A program made the position numbers and the translations under genes. From positions 48,620,996 to 48,684,995 of the forward strand of contig CM055108.1 in the NCBI GenBank assembly GCA_029204225.1: a DNA stretch of 64,000 nucleotides, written 5' to 3'. Below, one piece after another: positions 43,535 through 52,590 of the stretch. Below the pieces are notes generated by a model that did not search any database, was not told the origin of the DNA, and saw nothing but the letters and a program-made list of their open reading frames with translations. The first letter of the stretch is position 1, and every line of letters starts with the position of its first letter. This DNA is from Diphasiastrum complanatum. Its lineage: Eukaryota > Streptophyta > Lycopodiopsida > Lycopodiales > Lycopodiaceae.

Positions 43535-44236
43535 TCAGAAATGCTCACCACCTTCTTTGGCTTTGTCCTTCTTGAAGTGTTGTTGACCTTTGCCCTTGCC
43601 TCTTGCCTTGTCTCTAATGAAGAGTGCTTTGTCATCTCCACCATCTTTCAATGAAAGTCTGTTGATCCTCAGCATTTTGTTTTCTTGCCTACTTTCTTCA
43701 GCAACGAGAACACCTTGTAGTGTCTCCAAGAATGGAAGTTTCTCCCTGATAGCATAAGTCTACACAATATTGTCATACTAATCTCTAAGTCCATTAAGGA
43801 CTACTTGAACAAGTTTAGTGTTCTTAAGAGCATCTCCAATGCCAGCTAACTCTTGATGAAGATCCTTTACTCTCATTGCATAAGATGAAGCACTCTCATC
43901 TACTCTCTGATAACTTAGAAAGATTTGGTTTCTAAGTGTTAGCAATCTAGAAGTAGTGGTGTATGTATTGATCTCTCTTAACACTTCATTTGTGACATTC
44001 ATTTTTATGAAATGAAGGGCAATTTTGGTTCTTTTATTGAATGTTGCAGCTTCATTAAGTGCTGCAGGTTCTTCTTCAACTCCACTGACAATGTCCATTA
44101 CATCCTGTAGGATCAATAATGACTCCATTCTAATCTTCCACATTGCATAATTGAAAGATATTAATCTCTCACTGTGCTCCAAGATATGTGAACCAGATGA
44201 AGACATTTTCTCTATGAGAAATTCTAGTAATGACAA
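43535..44236 (-). pseudogene. Copia F1: Gag, mildly damaged
   Basis: The 44236-43778 frame begins near MSSSGSHILEHSERLISFNY (start chosen at the second Met, by analogy to MASVGGYLLE) and reads WKIRMESLLILQDVMDIVSG, RTKIALHFIKMNVTNEVLRE, LHQELAGIGDALKN and VVLNGLRD. A short break leads to METLQGVLVAEESRQENKML and a basic tail DKARGKGKGQQHFKKDKAKE, ending before the zinc knuckle at 43535. A segment of about 20 residues (EAWESLKSIY-type) is deleted near 43950. Confidence 0.8.
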
Positions 44237-45674
44237 AGATGAAGTTGAAAATGTTGCTTACTATCTCAACCTAGGATCTAACACTTATAATGTTGATCCG
44301 ACCTATGAAATCTAGCAACAAAATGTGAGATCCAGATATCAATTGAAAAAATCAATCTATCTTGAATTTGGATCTTTCTTCAATCATAAAAATGAAGCAC
44401 ATGCAAATATGAACTCTATCTCTCCCACGAGTTTCAATGAAGTGATAAACTCTCTAGGAACTTACTTTCAACTTAGACACAATAATTTGTGTGAAATGAA
44501 AAGTCTAAGATCTCACAAAACTCACTTCTATCCAATTCTACTTGATTGATAGTGAAAATTGAAGAAATTGGTGAAAAGAACTGATGTGTGCTCACTTTGG
44601 CATATCACATGAGATGAGTACTCTCCCAAACTCTCTGATTGTCTAAAACTCTTCTAAAAACAAATAAAATCGATTTAGAAACTCAAGAAACACATTCTAC
44701 TTTTCAATACCCATCCAACAAGCTATAGAACATCAAATTTGGATCATTCCTTGAGAAGTAGCACTCAAACAAAGAGGGCTGATTTCACACATGTGAGATC
44801 TCTGTCTGTACGGATCAGGCTTGATTTGATCCACTTATGTCCACATATGGCTTGTTTGTCAACGAGTTTGGATTCCTCTCCCAAATCCGAGTTCTTGCAA
44901 GCAAAAGCACTAATGTTCTGATGTATACACCGTCACCTCTTCAAAGCACTCTGATACCATGTGAAGTTTTAGGCACGTGTGAACTTCACCACACACCTTA
45001 CAGGATCTTACTGAGGTGTTGTGATTGCACAAGATTGATCAAAGAATAGATTACTTGAAAAATCTAAGGCAAGAGCACAATGGCATACAACAGACTGAGA
45101 AAACTAACTTCTCACTATGAGGAATGAATGTCAGAAATAATTCTAAGTGCTCAGTATGGAAAAAACAACTTGCTCTCGGGTAGAGAGAGAAAATCAACAC
45201 ATACAGAGAGAGAATGAGCCCAAAATACCAAAATCTCAATATTCACAATATGGCAAAACATGCCAAAGTTTCCCTACATCATAGAGGCTCGAATTCCTAT
45301 AGTGGAGTTGCATGGAAAGTCCACTTTACTTAGTTAACTTAACTAACAGAGATATGTATAACTGCATGCATGGATATTGCATGTACTACATGTGACTTTC
45401 AAAATTGCCTAGACATGTGTAGATCATAAAAACTACTTTGCATGTTGCATGCACTGATTACATGTTGCATGCATGCACTCTGAATGACATTGCATGTAAT
45501 CTAAACTTTTGCATAACATCAAATTTGAATCTACCTAGCTCAAACTCGACCTATTCTAGAAGGTTATGTGCTCAGTTCACATACCTTTAATGTACAATAA
45601 AGTTTACAATGGAAATAACATAGGCGTGGCCCCAAAACTCGAGATAGGAAGATATTATTTTACTAATTTTCACA
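44237..45674 (-). mobile_element. Copia F1: leader, primer site and 5' LTR
   Basis: The LTR spans 44960-45674 (minus strand TGTGAAAATTAG...CTTCACA), the primer site 44948-44959 (TGGTATCAGAGT) and the leader 44237-44947. CACGTGTG is at 44974-44981 in the LTR and CACACATGTG at 44786-44795 in the leader, 153 bp from the primer site. Dense CATGCA/TGCATG motifs lie at about 45363-45505. The right LTR edge directly meets a plus-strand copia pol fragment. Confidence 0.75.
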
Positions 45675-45689
45675 CCTACTTATGCATGC

Positions 45690-46650
45690 AGAATGGTCTG
45701 AAGCAGTCAGCGCGACAATGATACAAGAAAAAAGATCAAGCCCTAAAATCCTTAGGATTCAAGCCACTAATGGCTGATTCCAATGTCTATGTAAGAATTA
45801 TAGATGGGAAGATCATCATTGTAGCTGTGTATGTGGACGACACTTTGATACTCTGCAAGAGTGAGAAGCTTATTGCTGAAGTGAAGAATGATATCTCAAA
45901 ACATTTCAAGATTGTATATCTGGGAGAAGCCAGGTGTTACCTTGGCTTGCAGATTGATAGGGACTATGAGGGAGGTAAATTGTACCTTCATTAGTCCAGA
46001 TATACCCAAAAAATCCTAGAAGATTTTGAGATGCTAAATTGCAAAGGAGCGAATACTCCAATGCTTGCAGGAACAGTACCGACGGACGAAAATTGTTCGA
46101 GGACTGAAGAAGAGAGAGAATTGATGCAGCTCACACCATACAGAAAACTGATAGGATCGTTGATGTACCTTGTAGATAACACATGTTCTGACATTGCTTA
46201 TGCTGTGTTCAGGATGAGCCAATTTTGCACGAATCTAGGCTCTCATTGGAAGATTGCAAAACGAATTTTGCAATATCTTCAATTAACAAAAGACTGTGGT
46301 TTATGTTATTATCGTGATGCAGGATTTTAGATGCTTTCCTATAGTGATGCTAGCTAGGCATCTCTCAAGGACGATTGTAAAAGTGTCTCAGGAGGATACA
46401 CCATTGTGTCAGAAGCAGCAATTCTCTGGGTCAGCAAGAAACAGACCATTGTGGCTCAGTCATCCTGCGAGGCAGAATATGTTGCAGCAGCAAAGATGGC
46501 CAACGAAATAATTTGGCTCAAACAGTTCCTTGACGAATTGGGCGAAACGAGGAACGAACCTCTGGTTTTGCAGATGGACAACACATCTGCAATACATCTG
46601 ACAAAAGACCTTGTGTTTCACTCAAGGACGAATCACAAAGAACCGTGTTC
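45690..46650 (+). pseudogene. Copia (F2-like): RT C-terminal half and RNase H
   Basis: NGLKQSARQ opens the fragment, then ALKSLGFKPLMADSNVYV, VAVYVDDTLILCKSEKL (YVDD intact), HFKIVYLGEARCYLGLQIDR, TPYRKLIGSLMYLVDNTCSD, RMSQFCTNLGSHWKIAKRIL, then RNase H: YSDASASLKDDCKSVSGGYT-like text with a stop, LWVSKKQTIVAQSSCEAEYV, AAAKMANEIIWLKQFLDELG, LQMDNTSAIHLTKD and FHSRTNH. Stops fall near 45993, 46329 and 46354. It ends at about 46650 against the gypsy-associated repeat region. The 131-codon frame at 46406-46801 runs on into unrelated sequence. Confidence 0.85.
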
Positions 46651-46924
46651 ACAGATTCAAAAAATCTGTAAACATTTGACGCCATTCTGCAGCTACACAG
46701 ACATTAAACCATCCCAAACCATTCCGATCTATGCAGCACAACCATCGCTCTTAGGACTTCCACACCTCCATTATAGAGCTCACCACTTTCGTCCTGACTA
46801 GCGCGAAGCTCAGTTCTCAACCGACGCTTCACGCTCCTTCCCAAGCCGAGCCACGACTCTTGTCTGGACTGAACCGCTACACATCAACTCTCGACTGAGC
46901 CACTACAGAACAATTCTGCCATGT
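46651..46924 (+). other. Unassigned link before the minisatellite
   Basis: Sequence between the RNase H fragment and the 25-bp repeats. A few degenerate CTCAACCGACGCTTCACGC phrases resemble the repeat unit. No gene is recognised. Confidence 0.4.
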
Positions 46925-47545
46925 CTTGAGTTACATCTCAACCGACACATTTGCTCACATCTCGACCGACGCTTTTGATTCAGATTTCGACCGACAACCT
47001 CACGTCAGATCTCGACCTACAGCTTCCGTTACAATCTCAACCGACGCATTTGCTCACGTCTCGACCGCCGCTTTCAGTCAGATCTCGACTGATGACCTTG
47101 CGTCAGATCTTGACCGACAACTTTCTTAAAATCTCAACCGACGCTTTGAGTCAGATATCGACCGACGACCTCCTGTCAGATCTTGACAACTTCAGTTACA
47201 TCTCAACTGGCACATTTGCTCACATCTCGACCGACGCTTCGAGTAAGATCTCGATCGACGTCCTTACGTCAGATCTCGATTGATAGTTTTCGTTCCAATC
47301 TTGACCGTCGCTTTGCATCAAATCTCAACCGATGACCTCGCGTCAGATCTCGATCGATGCTTTGCGTCAGATCTCAACCAACGTCCTCGCGTCAAATCTC
47401 GACCGACGACCTTGTGTCAGAACTCGACCGATGACCTCACGTCAGTTCTCGACCGACGACCTCGCGTCAAAACTCGACCGATGATCTCGCGTCAGTTCTC
47501 GACCAATTCCCTCGCATCAGTTCTCAACCGACTGATGATCCCATA
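46925..47545. repeat. 25-bp minisatellite with higher-order structure
   Basis: About 25 units of ATCTCGACCGACG.C.T.GCG or close, with the repeated word GTCAGATCTCGACCGAC. In the left part, four variant units (ending TTTGCTC, GAGTCAG, CT.GTCAG and TTCGTTAC) recur every ~100 bp (junction words near 47012, 47114, 47182 and 47286; one period shortened to 68). From about 47300 the units are more uniform. GC content is well above the neighbourhood. Confidence 0.9.
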
Positions 47546-47708
47546 TCTCAACCGACACTTGAACCATTCAGACCATAATCAAACACACTACAGTCATTGC
47601 AAACACCTTCTAGCCATAACAATCGCATTGCACCGTAGTGACCGCTCTTCACCGTGAGAACTGCATTGAGCCGTAGGGAATACATTTAACAAATTCTGAC
47701 CTCCTGCA
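47546..47708 (+). other. Gypsy element flank, left of the F1 insertion
   Basis: It ends GACCTCCTGCA. The last 5 bases CTGCA are the target duplication of the F1 element, and the reading frame DLLQAQL continues at 51868 into gypsy pol. The frame upstream is not recognisable. Confidence 0.5.
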
Positions 47709-48408
47709 TGTTAAAGTACTATACTTTAGGACCATAAATGGATCTACAAAAGATCCACAAGAGTGATTGGATGCTTGCTTAACAATCTATCAAAAAACTA
47801 GACACAAAAAAGTTGATCTAGATTGGCAATTTGACAAACAACAAGCATTGACAATCAAAAGCATTGATAAACATTGAAATTCGAGCCCACACAGTGTACT
47901 ACAGGCTTTAGTACGGACTTCAACCTGAGAAACAAGTAGAAATTGATTTGGTTTCATTTGGATCACAAAAACTCAATGTACATAGTGAACTAGCTTGAGA
48001 TTGCCAATGAGCTCCAAAAATTTTCTTTCTTCTCACTATGGAGAGAGGGAATACATACCAAATTCGACTTCCTTCTTGAAGTTAGGTGGATTTCCAGCAT
48101 GTAATAAGAAAGTTAACTCACTCTCTTTGACCTAAAATGAAACCCTAGTCTATTTCCTAGAGTTATGCTTGGTAGGTAGCTAGTTGGTCAAATTTTCACC
48201 TTAAACTTAGGTGTAGGTCCTATAAAGTAGGGATGACCACCAAATAGACATGACCAACTCTCTTGACTTGACCTAACCTACATTAGGATGGGTTTCCCAT
48301 GTGGCATCATGGCCTCACATGTGTGGGACCCACTTGTGTACACAGTTTACACTATTCTACATGGTTTTTTATCAAGCTAGATTTACCAATTTTTGGCAAT
48401 TCTTCACA
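47709..48408 (-). repeat. F1 3' LTR
   Basis: Minus-strand TGTGAAGAATTGCC at its start (48408), just after the purine tract. It differs from the 5' LTR at the terminal TGTTA/TGTGA, at CACACAGTGTAC/CACACGTGTGTAC, and at about eight single bases. Confidence 0.93.
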
Positions 48409-48421
48409 CTCCTCCTCAAAT
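48409..48421 (-). promoter_or_regulatory. Polypurine tract
   Basis: Minus-strand TTTGAGGAGGAG immediately precedes the 3' LTR start TGTGAAG, the expected plus-strand primer of reverse transcription. Confidence 0.8.
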
Positions 48422-48573
48422 TTAGCTTGATCTATTTATAACTCTCTTGATAGATCAATGAAAGCTTTTAGAAGTGTCTAAAAAATCCAGCTACAAAGAA
48501 GGAACTTTTGAGACTCCAATAGAAAATGATGTCCATGACGGATCTTTCACCACCTCTTAGAGGAACTTCAAAA

Positions 48574-49482
48574 CTAAACATCATGCCAAGCCATGAATTC
48601 CAAGGCATTTTGTGCACTTGAAGATACATCAATTAAAATATTAAGTGCATAAATAATGTTGCCAAAGACAACTTGTCTTGCTTGATCCATATGATTGAGC
48701 CTAGATGGCTCCATCTTGATACTCAAGGTTCTTCTTGGAGTCCTCGGGTCTTGAGCTTGCTCCTCCACTTGACTTGACTCCAAACCATCAATGAATTGAA
48801 TAAGGTGTTGATCCAAAGGTGCTTATTCAAGTTTACAAATCTTCCACTCTTGAAAGATCACATTTCCACCATTGACAAATTCTTTGGCTGAAAACAAGTA
48901 GATTCTACAATCTCTACTTGAAGAGCAAAACACTACCATTATTCCTATCATTGAAATAGGATAATCTTTGGTCCTTACATTGGAATGATCATGCTCAAAG
49001 CATGTGGACCCAAATATTTCCAATACAAATGATGTTTCATCTTTTATGACACTATTCAAACTATTACAAAAATACTTATCCAATGAAATTGCTTTATCAA
49101 CAACAAATGTAGATTTCAAAGCATCCCATTTCATTGTCTTGTCATACAAAGTAATAAACACCATGAATCTTAAAGGTAAGAAACAAGTCACCTCATGTCT
49201 ACTAATACTTTCCAAAAAGTATTCAAAGATAGTAGACTCTCCAATGCTCACCACCCTTGCAAGATGCACACTTGAATGGACAATTTGCATGCAATTTGAT
49301 GACTCGGACATTGTCATTGAGGACTCCCTTGGAACTCTCATGCTTTGAGGCTGATCCTCAAGATCTTCCTCCTTTTGATGCTCCTCCTCAATGCAAGCAA
49401 GATCACACTTTTCCAAGATCTCCTCTTGAGTGATCTCCTCCTTTGCCAAGCTCATTCTTTCAAAAGCAACACTAGCTTCCAA
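48574..49482 (-). pseudogene. F1 shortened pol: integrase tail and linker (one stop)
   Basis: One frame with a single TAA (48823-48825) joins a 219-residue and an 80-residue part. The first has an acidic start (EEITQEEILEKCD), text resembling a decayed protease/pre-integrase, then FGSTCFEHDHSNVRTKDYPI, FCSSSRDCRIY and VNGGNVIFQEW, the counterpart of LRVFGC...GYSS...RDVVFHE in the intact F1 copy at 36020-36200. The second reads EEQAQDPRTPRRTLSIKMEP and SSSAQNALEFMAWHD, equal to the EEESPQ.FSPRRSMRDRSEP...VQEALNTKEWYDAM linker. Copies with intact pol continue into RT there. This one stops within 200 bp of the LTR. Both catalytic domains are absent. Confidence 0.75.
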
Positions 49483-49584
49483 TTAAACAATCTTCCATGT
49501 TTAAATCCCTTTGCAATGCAAACATCATTCTTCAAGATGAAGCAAACACCATGCTTAAAGTGGACATCCAAACCGCCTCTTGTA

Positions 49585-49668
49585 GCATTCAGATGCATAA
49601 TGCCCCTTCTTTCCACAAAAGAAGCATTTTTGCTTTGACTTGTCCTTTGAGCTTGATGCATCATCCTC
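49585..49668 (-). pseudogene. F1 Gag zinc knuckle beyond a stop
   Basis: In the same frame as Gag, after the TAA that ends Gag at 49669, lie EDDASSSKDKSKQ and the zinc knuckle CFFCGKKGHYASEC (49626-49585), then a stop. The intact F1 copy has the same order with no stop. Reading through the TAA would add the nucleic-acid-binding knuckle. Confidence 0.75.
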
Positions 49669-50361
49669 TTATTTGGCCTCCTTTGGATGCTTCTTCTTTC
49701 CATTGGTCTTCTTTTTTCCCTTGAATGAGAAATTGGCTTTCTCATCACCATCCTGCAACGACAAGGAACTCATCCTAGATTTTGCATGGAGCATCCTACA
49801 CTCTTCAGCCACTAATACACTGTGAAGTTTTTCTATAGTTGGCAAAGTGTCTTGGATGGCAAAACTTTGGACCAAATTTGCAAAGTCATCTCCTAGAACA
49901 TTAAGGACAATTTGTACAAGCTCTCCATCATGAATCTTCTCTCCAATGGAAGCCAACTCCCTATTTAGAGACTTGATTCTGGGTACATAATCTTGTGCAC
50001 TCTCCTCACTTCTCCTCATGCTTTGCAAAATTTGATTTCTAAGCATAAGAACTCTAGAAGTGTTGCTAGACTCATAGATTGATTTTAAAGACTCCCAAGC
50101 CTCTTTAGCATTAGTACAAGCTGATACTTCTCTCAACAAATCATTGCTCACATTCATCTTCACACAATGAAGTGCAAGCCTAGATCTCTTCTTGTATCTA
50201 GCTAACTCCTGTGCACCTAGAGGTTCATCTTCATCTTCAATCAAGAACTCATAAAGGTCTTGGAGCACCAATAGTGACTCCATTCTAACCTTCCAAATAG
50301 CATAATTTGTAGAATTCAACCTCTCACTAGTTTCTAGAAGGTATGCTCCAGCAGATCCCAT
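49669..50361 (-). CDS. Copia F1 Gag, intact 230-codon frame
   Basis: Start chosen at MGSAGAYLLETSERL because F1 Gags begin MASVGGYLLE or MSSSGSHILE. The frame continues upstream to 50385 for eight more codons. Domains: N-terminal YAIWKVRMESLLVLQDL, SRLALHCVKMNVSNDLLREV, EAWESLKSIYESSNTSRVLM, RNQILQSMRRSEES, ELVQIVLNVLGDDFANLVQS, and LHSVLVAEECR with a Lys-rich end (KKKTNGKKKHPKEAK). This is the UBN2/retrotran_gag fold of plant copia. It packages element RNA. It is the best-preserved gag in the window, inside a recently inserted element. It ends one codon before a stop that separates the zinc knuckle. Confidence 0.9.
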   Translation of the reverse strand: MGSAGAYLLETSERLNSTNYAIWKVRMESLLVLQDLYEFLIEDEDEPLGAQELARYKKRSRLALHCVKMNVSNDLLREVSACTNAKEAWESLKSIYESSNTSRVLMLRNQILQSMRRSEESAQDYVPRIKSLNRELASIGEKIHDGELVQIVLNVLGDDFANLVQSFAIQDTLPTIEKLHSVLVAEECRMLHAKSRMSSLSLQDGDEKANFSFKGKKKTNGKKKHPKEAK

Positions 50362-50385
50362 CTTACTAGTGACTTCTACAAACAA

Positions 50386-51154
50386 GAAATAGATTTGATT
50401 GACTTGAAACTCACAAAGGTCTCACACTTGTAGTGTTTCACTCAAATTTGATTTCTAATCCAACAAATGGACTTATAATCACAGTTCTATCACTCCCTCA
50501 CAAAGCTGGAATGAAGATAAGATGAAGTGAAAACTACTTTCAAACAAATCTTGCCAAGAAATGGATTTGATTGTCTCTAGAAACTCACTAAGGTCTCTCT
50601 CTTGTAGTTTTTCACTCAAATTAGATTTCTAATCCAACAAATGGACTTATAATCTCAGTTCTAGCACTCCCTCACAAAGTTGGAATGAAGATAAGATGAT
50701 GTGAAATCTACTTACAATCAAATCTTGCCAATTTTGGCTATTTTTGGACAAAAAAATGACTTAATCTCTTTCTTCCTTCTTGGTGTACTTTGAAGACCTG
50801 TTTTTAACCTTAATAGGACTTGAAATCATCCTAGATTAATTAGATTCCATGAAACAAATTCAAATCTAATCAATGGCAAATGATCTTGGTAGATTATCCT
50901 AGGATCTCCGCCAAAAATTACACCAATAGCTCACAAATTGAATTTTTTTGGATCAAATGAATACCATGCATTAAATGCAGGTTCAGAGGTGCCCACACAT
51001 GTGGACAGTACGTATTTGGACCCCTACCAAGTTTGGGATCAAATCTCCTCACCAAAATCAAGATTCTAGCTTGCCCTCTCAAGACTAGTTTTTAGCACCA
51101 AAACTTGCTAAAAATGGATTTGCATTAGATCAATGGCTTATGCTCTTGTACTTG
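50386..51154 (-). other. F1 leader with tandem duplication
   Basis: Untranslated leader of about 770 bp. A 172-bp segment is tandemly duplicated (starts near 50392 and 50564; shared CACTCAAATT.GATTTCTAAT, CCAACAAATGGACTTATAAT, CACTCCCTCACAAAG). The CACACATGTG palindrome-like motif is at 50994-51003, 152 bp from the primer site. Confidence 0.75.
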
Positions 51155-51166
51155 GCTCTGATACCA
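51155..51166 (-). other. Primer-binding site (iMet tRNA), F1
   Basis: Minus strand TGGTATCAGAGC, directly after the LTR end TTTCACA. Confidence 0.93.
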
Positions 51167-51867
51167 TGTGAAAGTACTGTACTTTAGGACCATAAATGGA
51201 TCTACAAAATATCCACAAGAGTGATTGGATGCTTGCTTAACAATCTATCAAAAAACTAGACACAAAAAAGTTGATCTAGATTGGCAATTTGACAAACAAC
51301 AAGCATTGACAATCAAAAGCATTGATAAACATTGAAATTCGAGCCCACACGTGTGTACTACAGACTTTAGTACGGACTTCAACCTGAGAAACAAGTAGAA
51401 ATTGATTTGGTTTCATTTGGATCACAAAAACTCAATGTACATAGTGAACTAGCTTGAGATTGCCAATGAGCTCCAAAAATTTTCTTTCTTCTCACTATGG
51501 AGAGAGGGAATACATACCAAATTCGACTTCCTTCTTGAAGTTAGGTGGATTTCCAGCATGTAATAAGGAAGTTAACTCACTCTCCTTGACCTAAAATGAA
51601 ACCCTAGTCTATTTCCTAGAGTTATGCTTGGTAGGTAGCTAGTTGGTCAAATTTTCACCTTAAACTTAGGTGTAGTTCCTATAAAGTAGGGATGACCACC
51701 AAATAGACATGACCAACTCTCTTGACTTGACCTAACCTACATTAGGATGGGTTTCCCATGTGGCATCATGGCCTCACATGTGTGGGACCCACTTGTGTAC
51801 ACAATTTACACTATTCTACATGGTTTTTTATCAAGCTAGATTTGCCAATTTTTGGCAATTCTTCACA
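51167..51867 (-). repeat. F1 5' LTR
   Basis: Ends TTTCACA next to the primer site. It contains CACACGTGTG at 51346-51355 and is flanked on its far side by the target duplication CTGCA. Confidence 0.93.
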
Positions 51868-52590
51868 CTGCAAGCTCAACTCACCATGCCGTTTCATACC
51901 GCAGTAAAATCCTTCACTGGGCTTCAAGTTTATATCCATCGAAATTTTCAGCTACCTACTATTCCTGATGAACAGCGAAAAACAGAAGAGATTCCTGAAA
52001 TTTCCCATATTCCTATGAATCTATTGAATATAGGTGTTGCTAAGGGGACTAACATCACCCTACCTTTGTCCTATAAAGACTATCCCACAGTATCTGCTAT
52101 CCTAGATAGCGTCTCAGGTGTTAATATAATGGCTTTGTCATTGACAAAGTCATGGGGCTTCCATACCCTCGATCAACCACGATATAAACTTCGCATGGCT
52201 GATCAACAAGTTACTAACCCTGCTGGTCATTTATCAAACATAAAAGTTCGCATAGCAGGTGTCAAATTTGTGATAGATTGTGTCATCTTAGATTTACCAG
52301 AAGATAACAATACATATAAACTCCTTCTTGGTACACCTTGGCTCCAGATGGCAGGTGTTGTCCAAGATTGTAAGCATAGCAAAATTACCTTTGGTAACCA
52401 CGATAAACGAGTCACGATTGACTCAACAGACCATGTCAAGCCCGCCAAGGTATACGATAATTGGTCATCCACAACATATGACGAATCAGATAGCGTCCCA
52501 ATCCAACCAAAAGGTCACCATACGAGATCCACGGACATAATCAATTGGGGTCACACACTAGCCACTGTGGACTGTACTGATTCCAATTGA
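51868..52590 (+). pseudogene. Ty3/gypsy: protease region of pol
   Basis: The gypsy frame resumes after the F1 insertion (DLLQAQLTMPFHTAVKSFTG). It carries a retropepsin-like segment: TVSAILDSVSGVNIMALSLT, where plant gypsy proteases have D(S/G)GSGVN, then YKLRMADQQVTNPAGHLSNI and LPEDNNTYKLLLGTPWLQMA. Gly-to-Val after Asp-Ser disrupts the catalytic triad. The first 35 codons of the long frame that starts at 51760 lie inside the F1 LTR and are not part of the gene. A TGA at 52588-52590 ends it. Confidence 0.8.

Larger units (their letters stand above)
47709..51867 (-). mobile_element. Complete copia F1 element lacking RT and RNase H
   Basis: Two LTRs of 700 and 701 bp in the same orientation, ending TG...CA; a primer site (51155-51166); a purine tract (48409-48421); and a perfect 5-bp target duplication CTGCA (47704-47708 and 51868-51872). 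The LTRs differ at about 10 positions (about 1.5 percent by eye), so the insertion is recent. The 2.75-kb interior has Gag, a zinc knuckle, and a shortened pre-integrase/integrase tail and linker, but no integrase catalytic core, RT or RNase H. It interrupts the gypsy element at 46650-53885. Confidence 0.93.

Noticed and set aside
46926-47657. Long frames rich in ISTDDLASDLDRQ-like repeats
   Set aside because: They are the 25-bp minisatellite read in three frames. The period is not a multiple of 3, so the translation drifts between frames.
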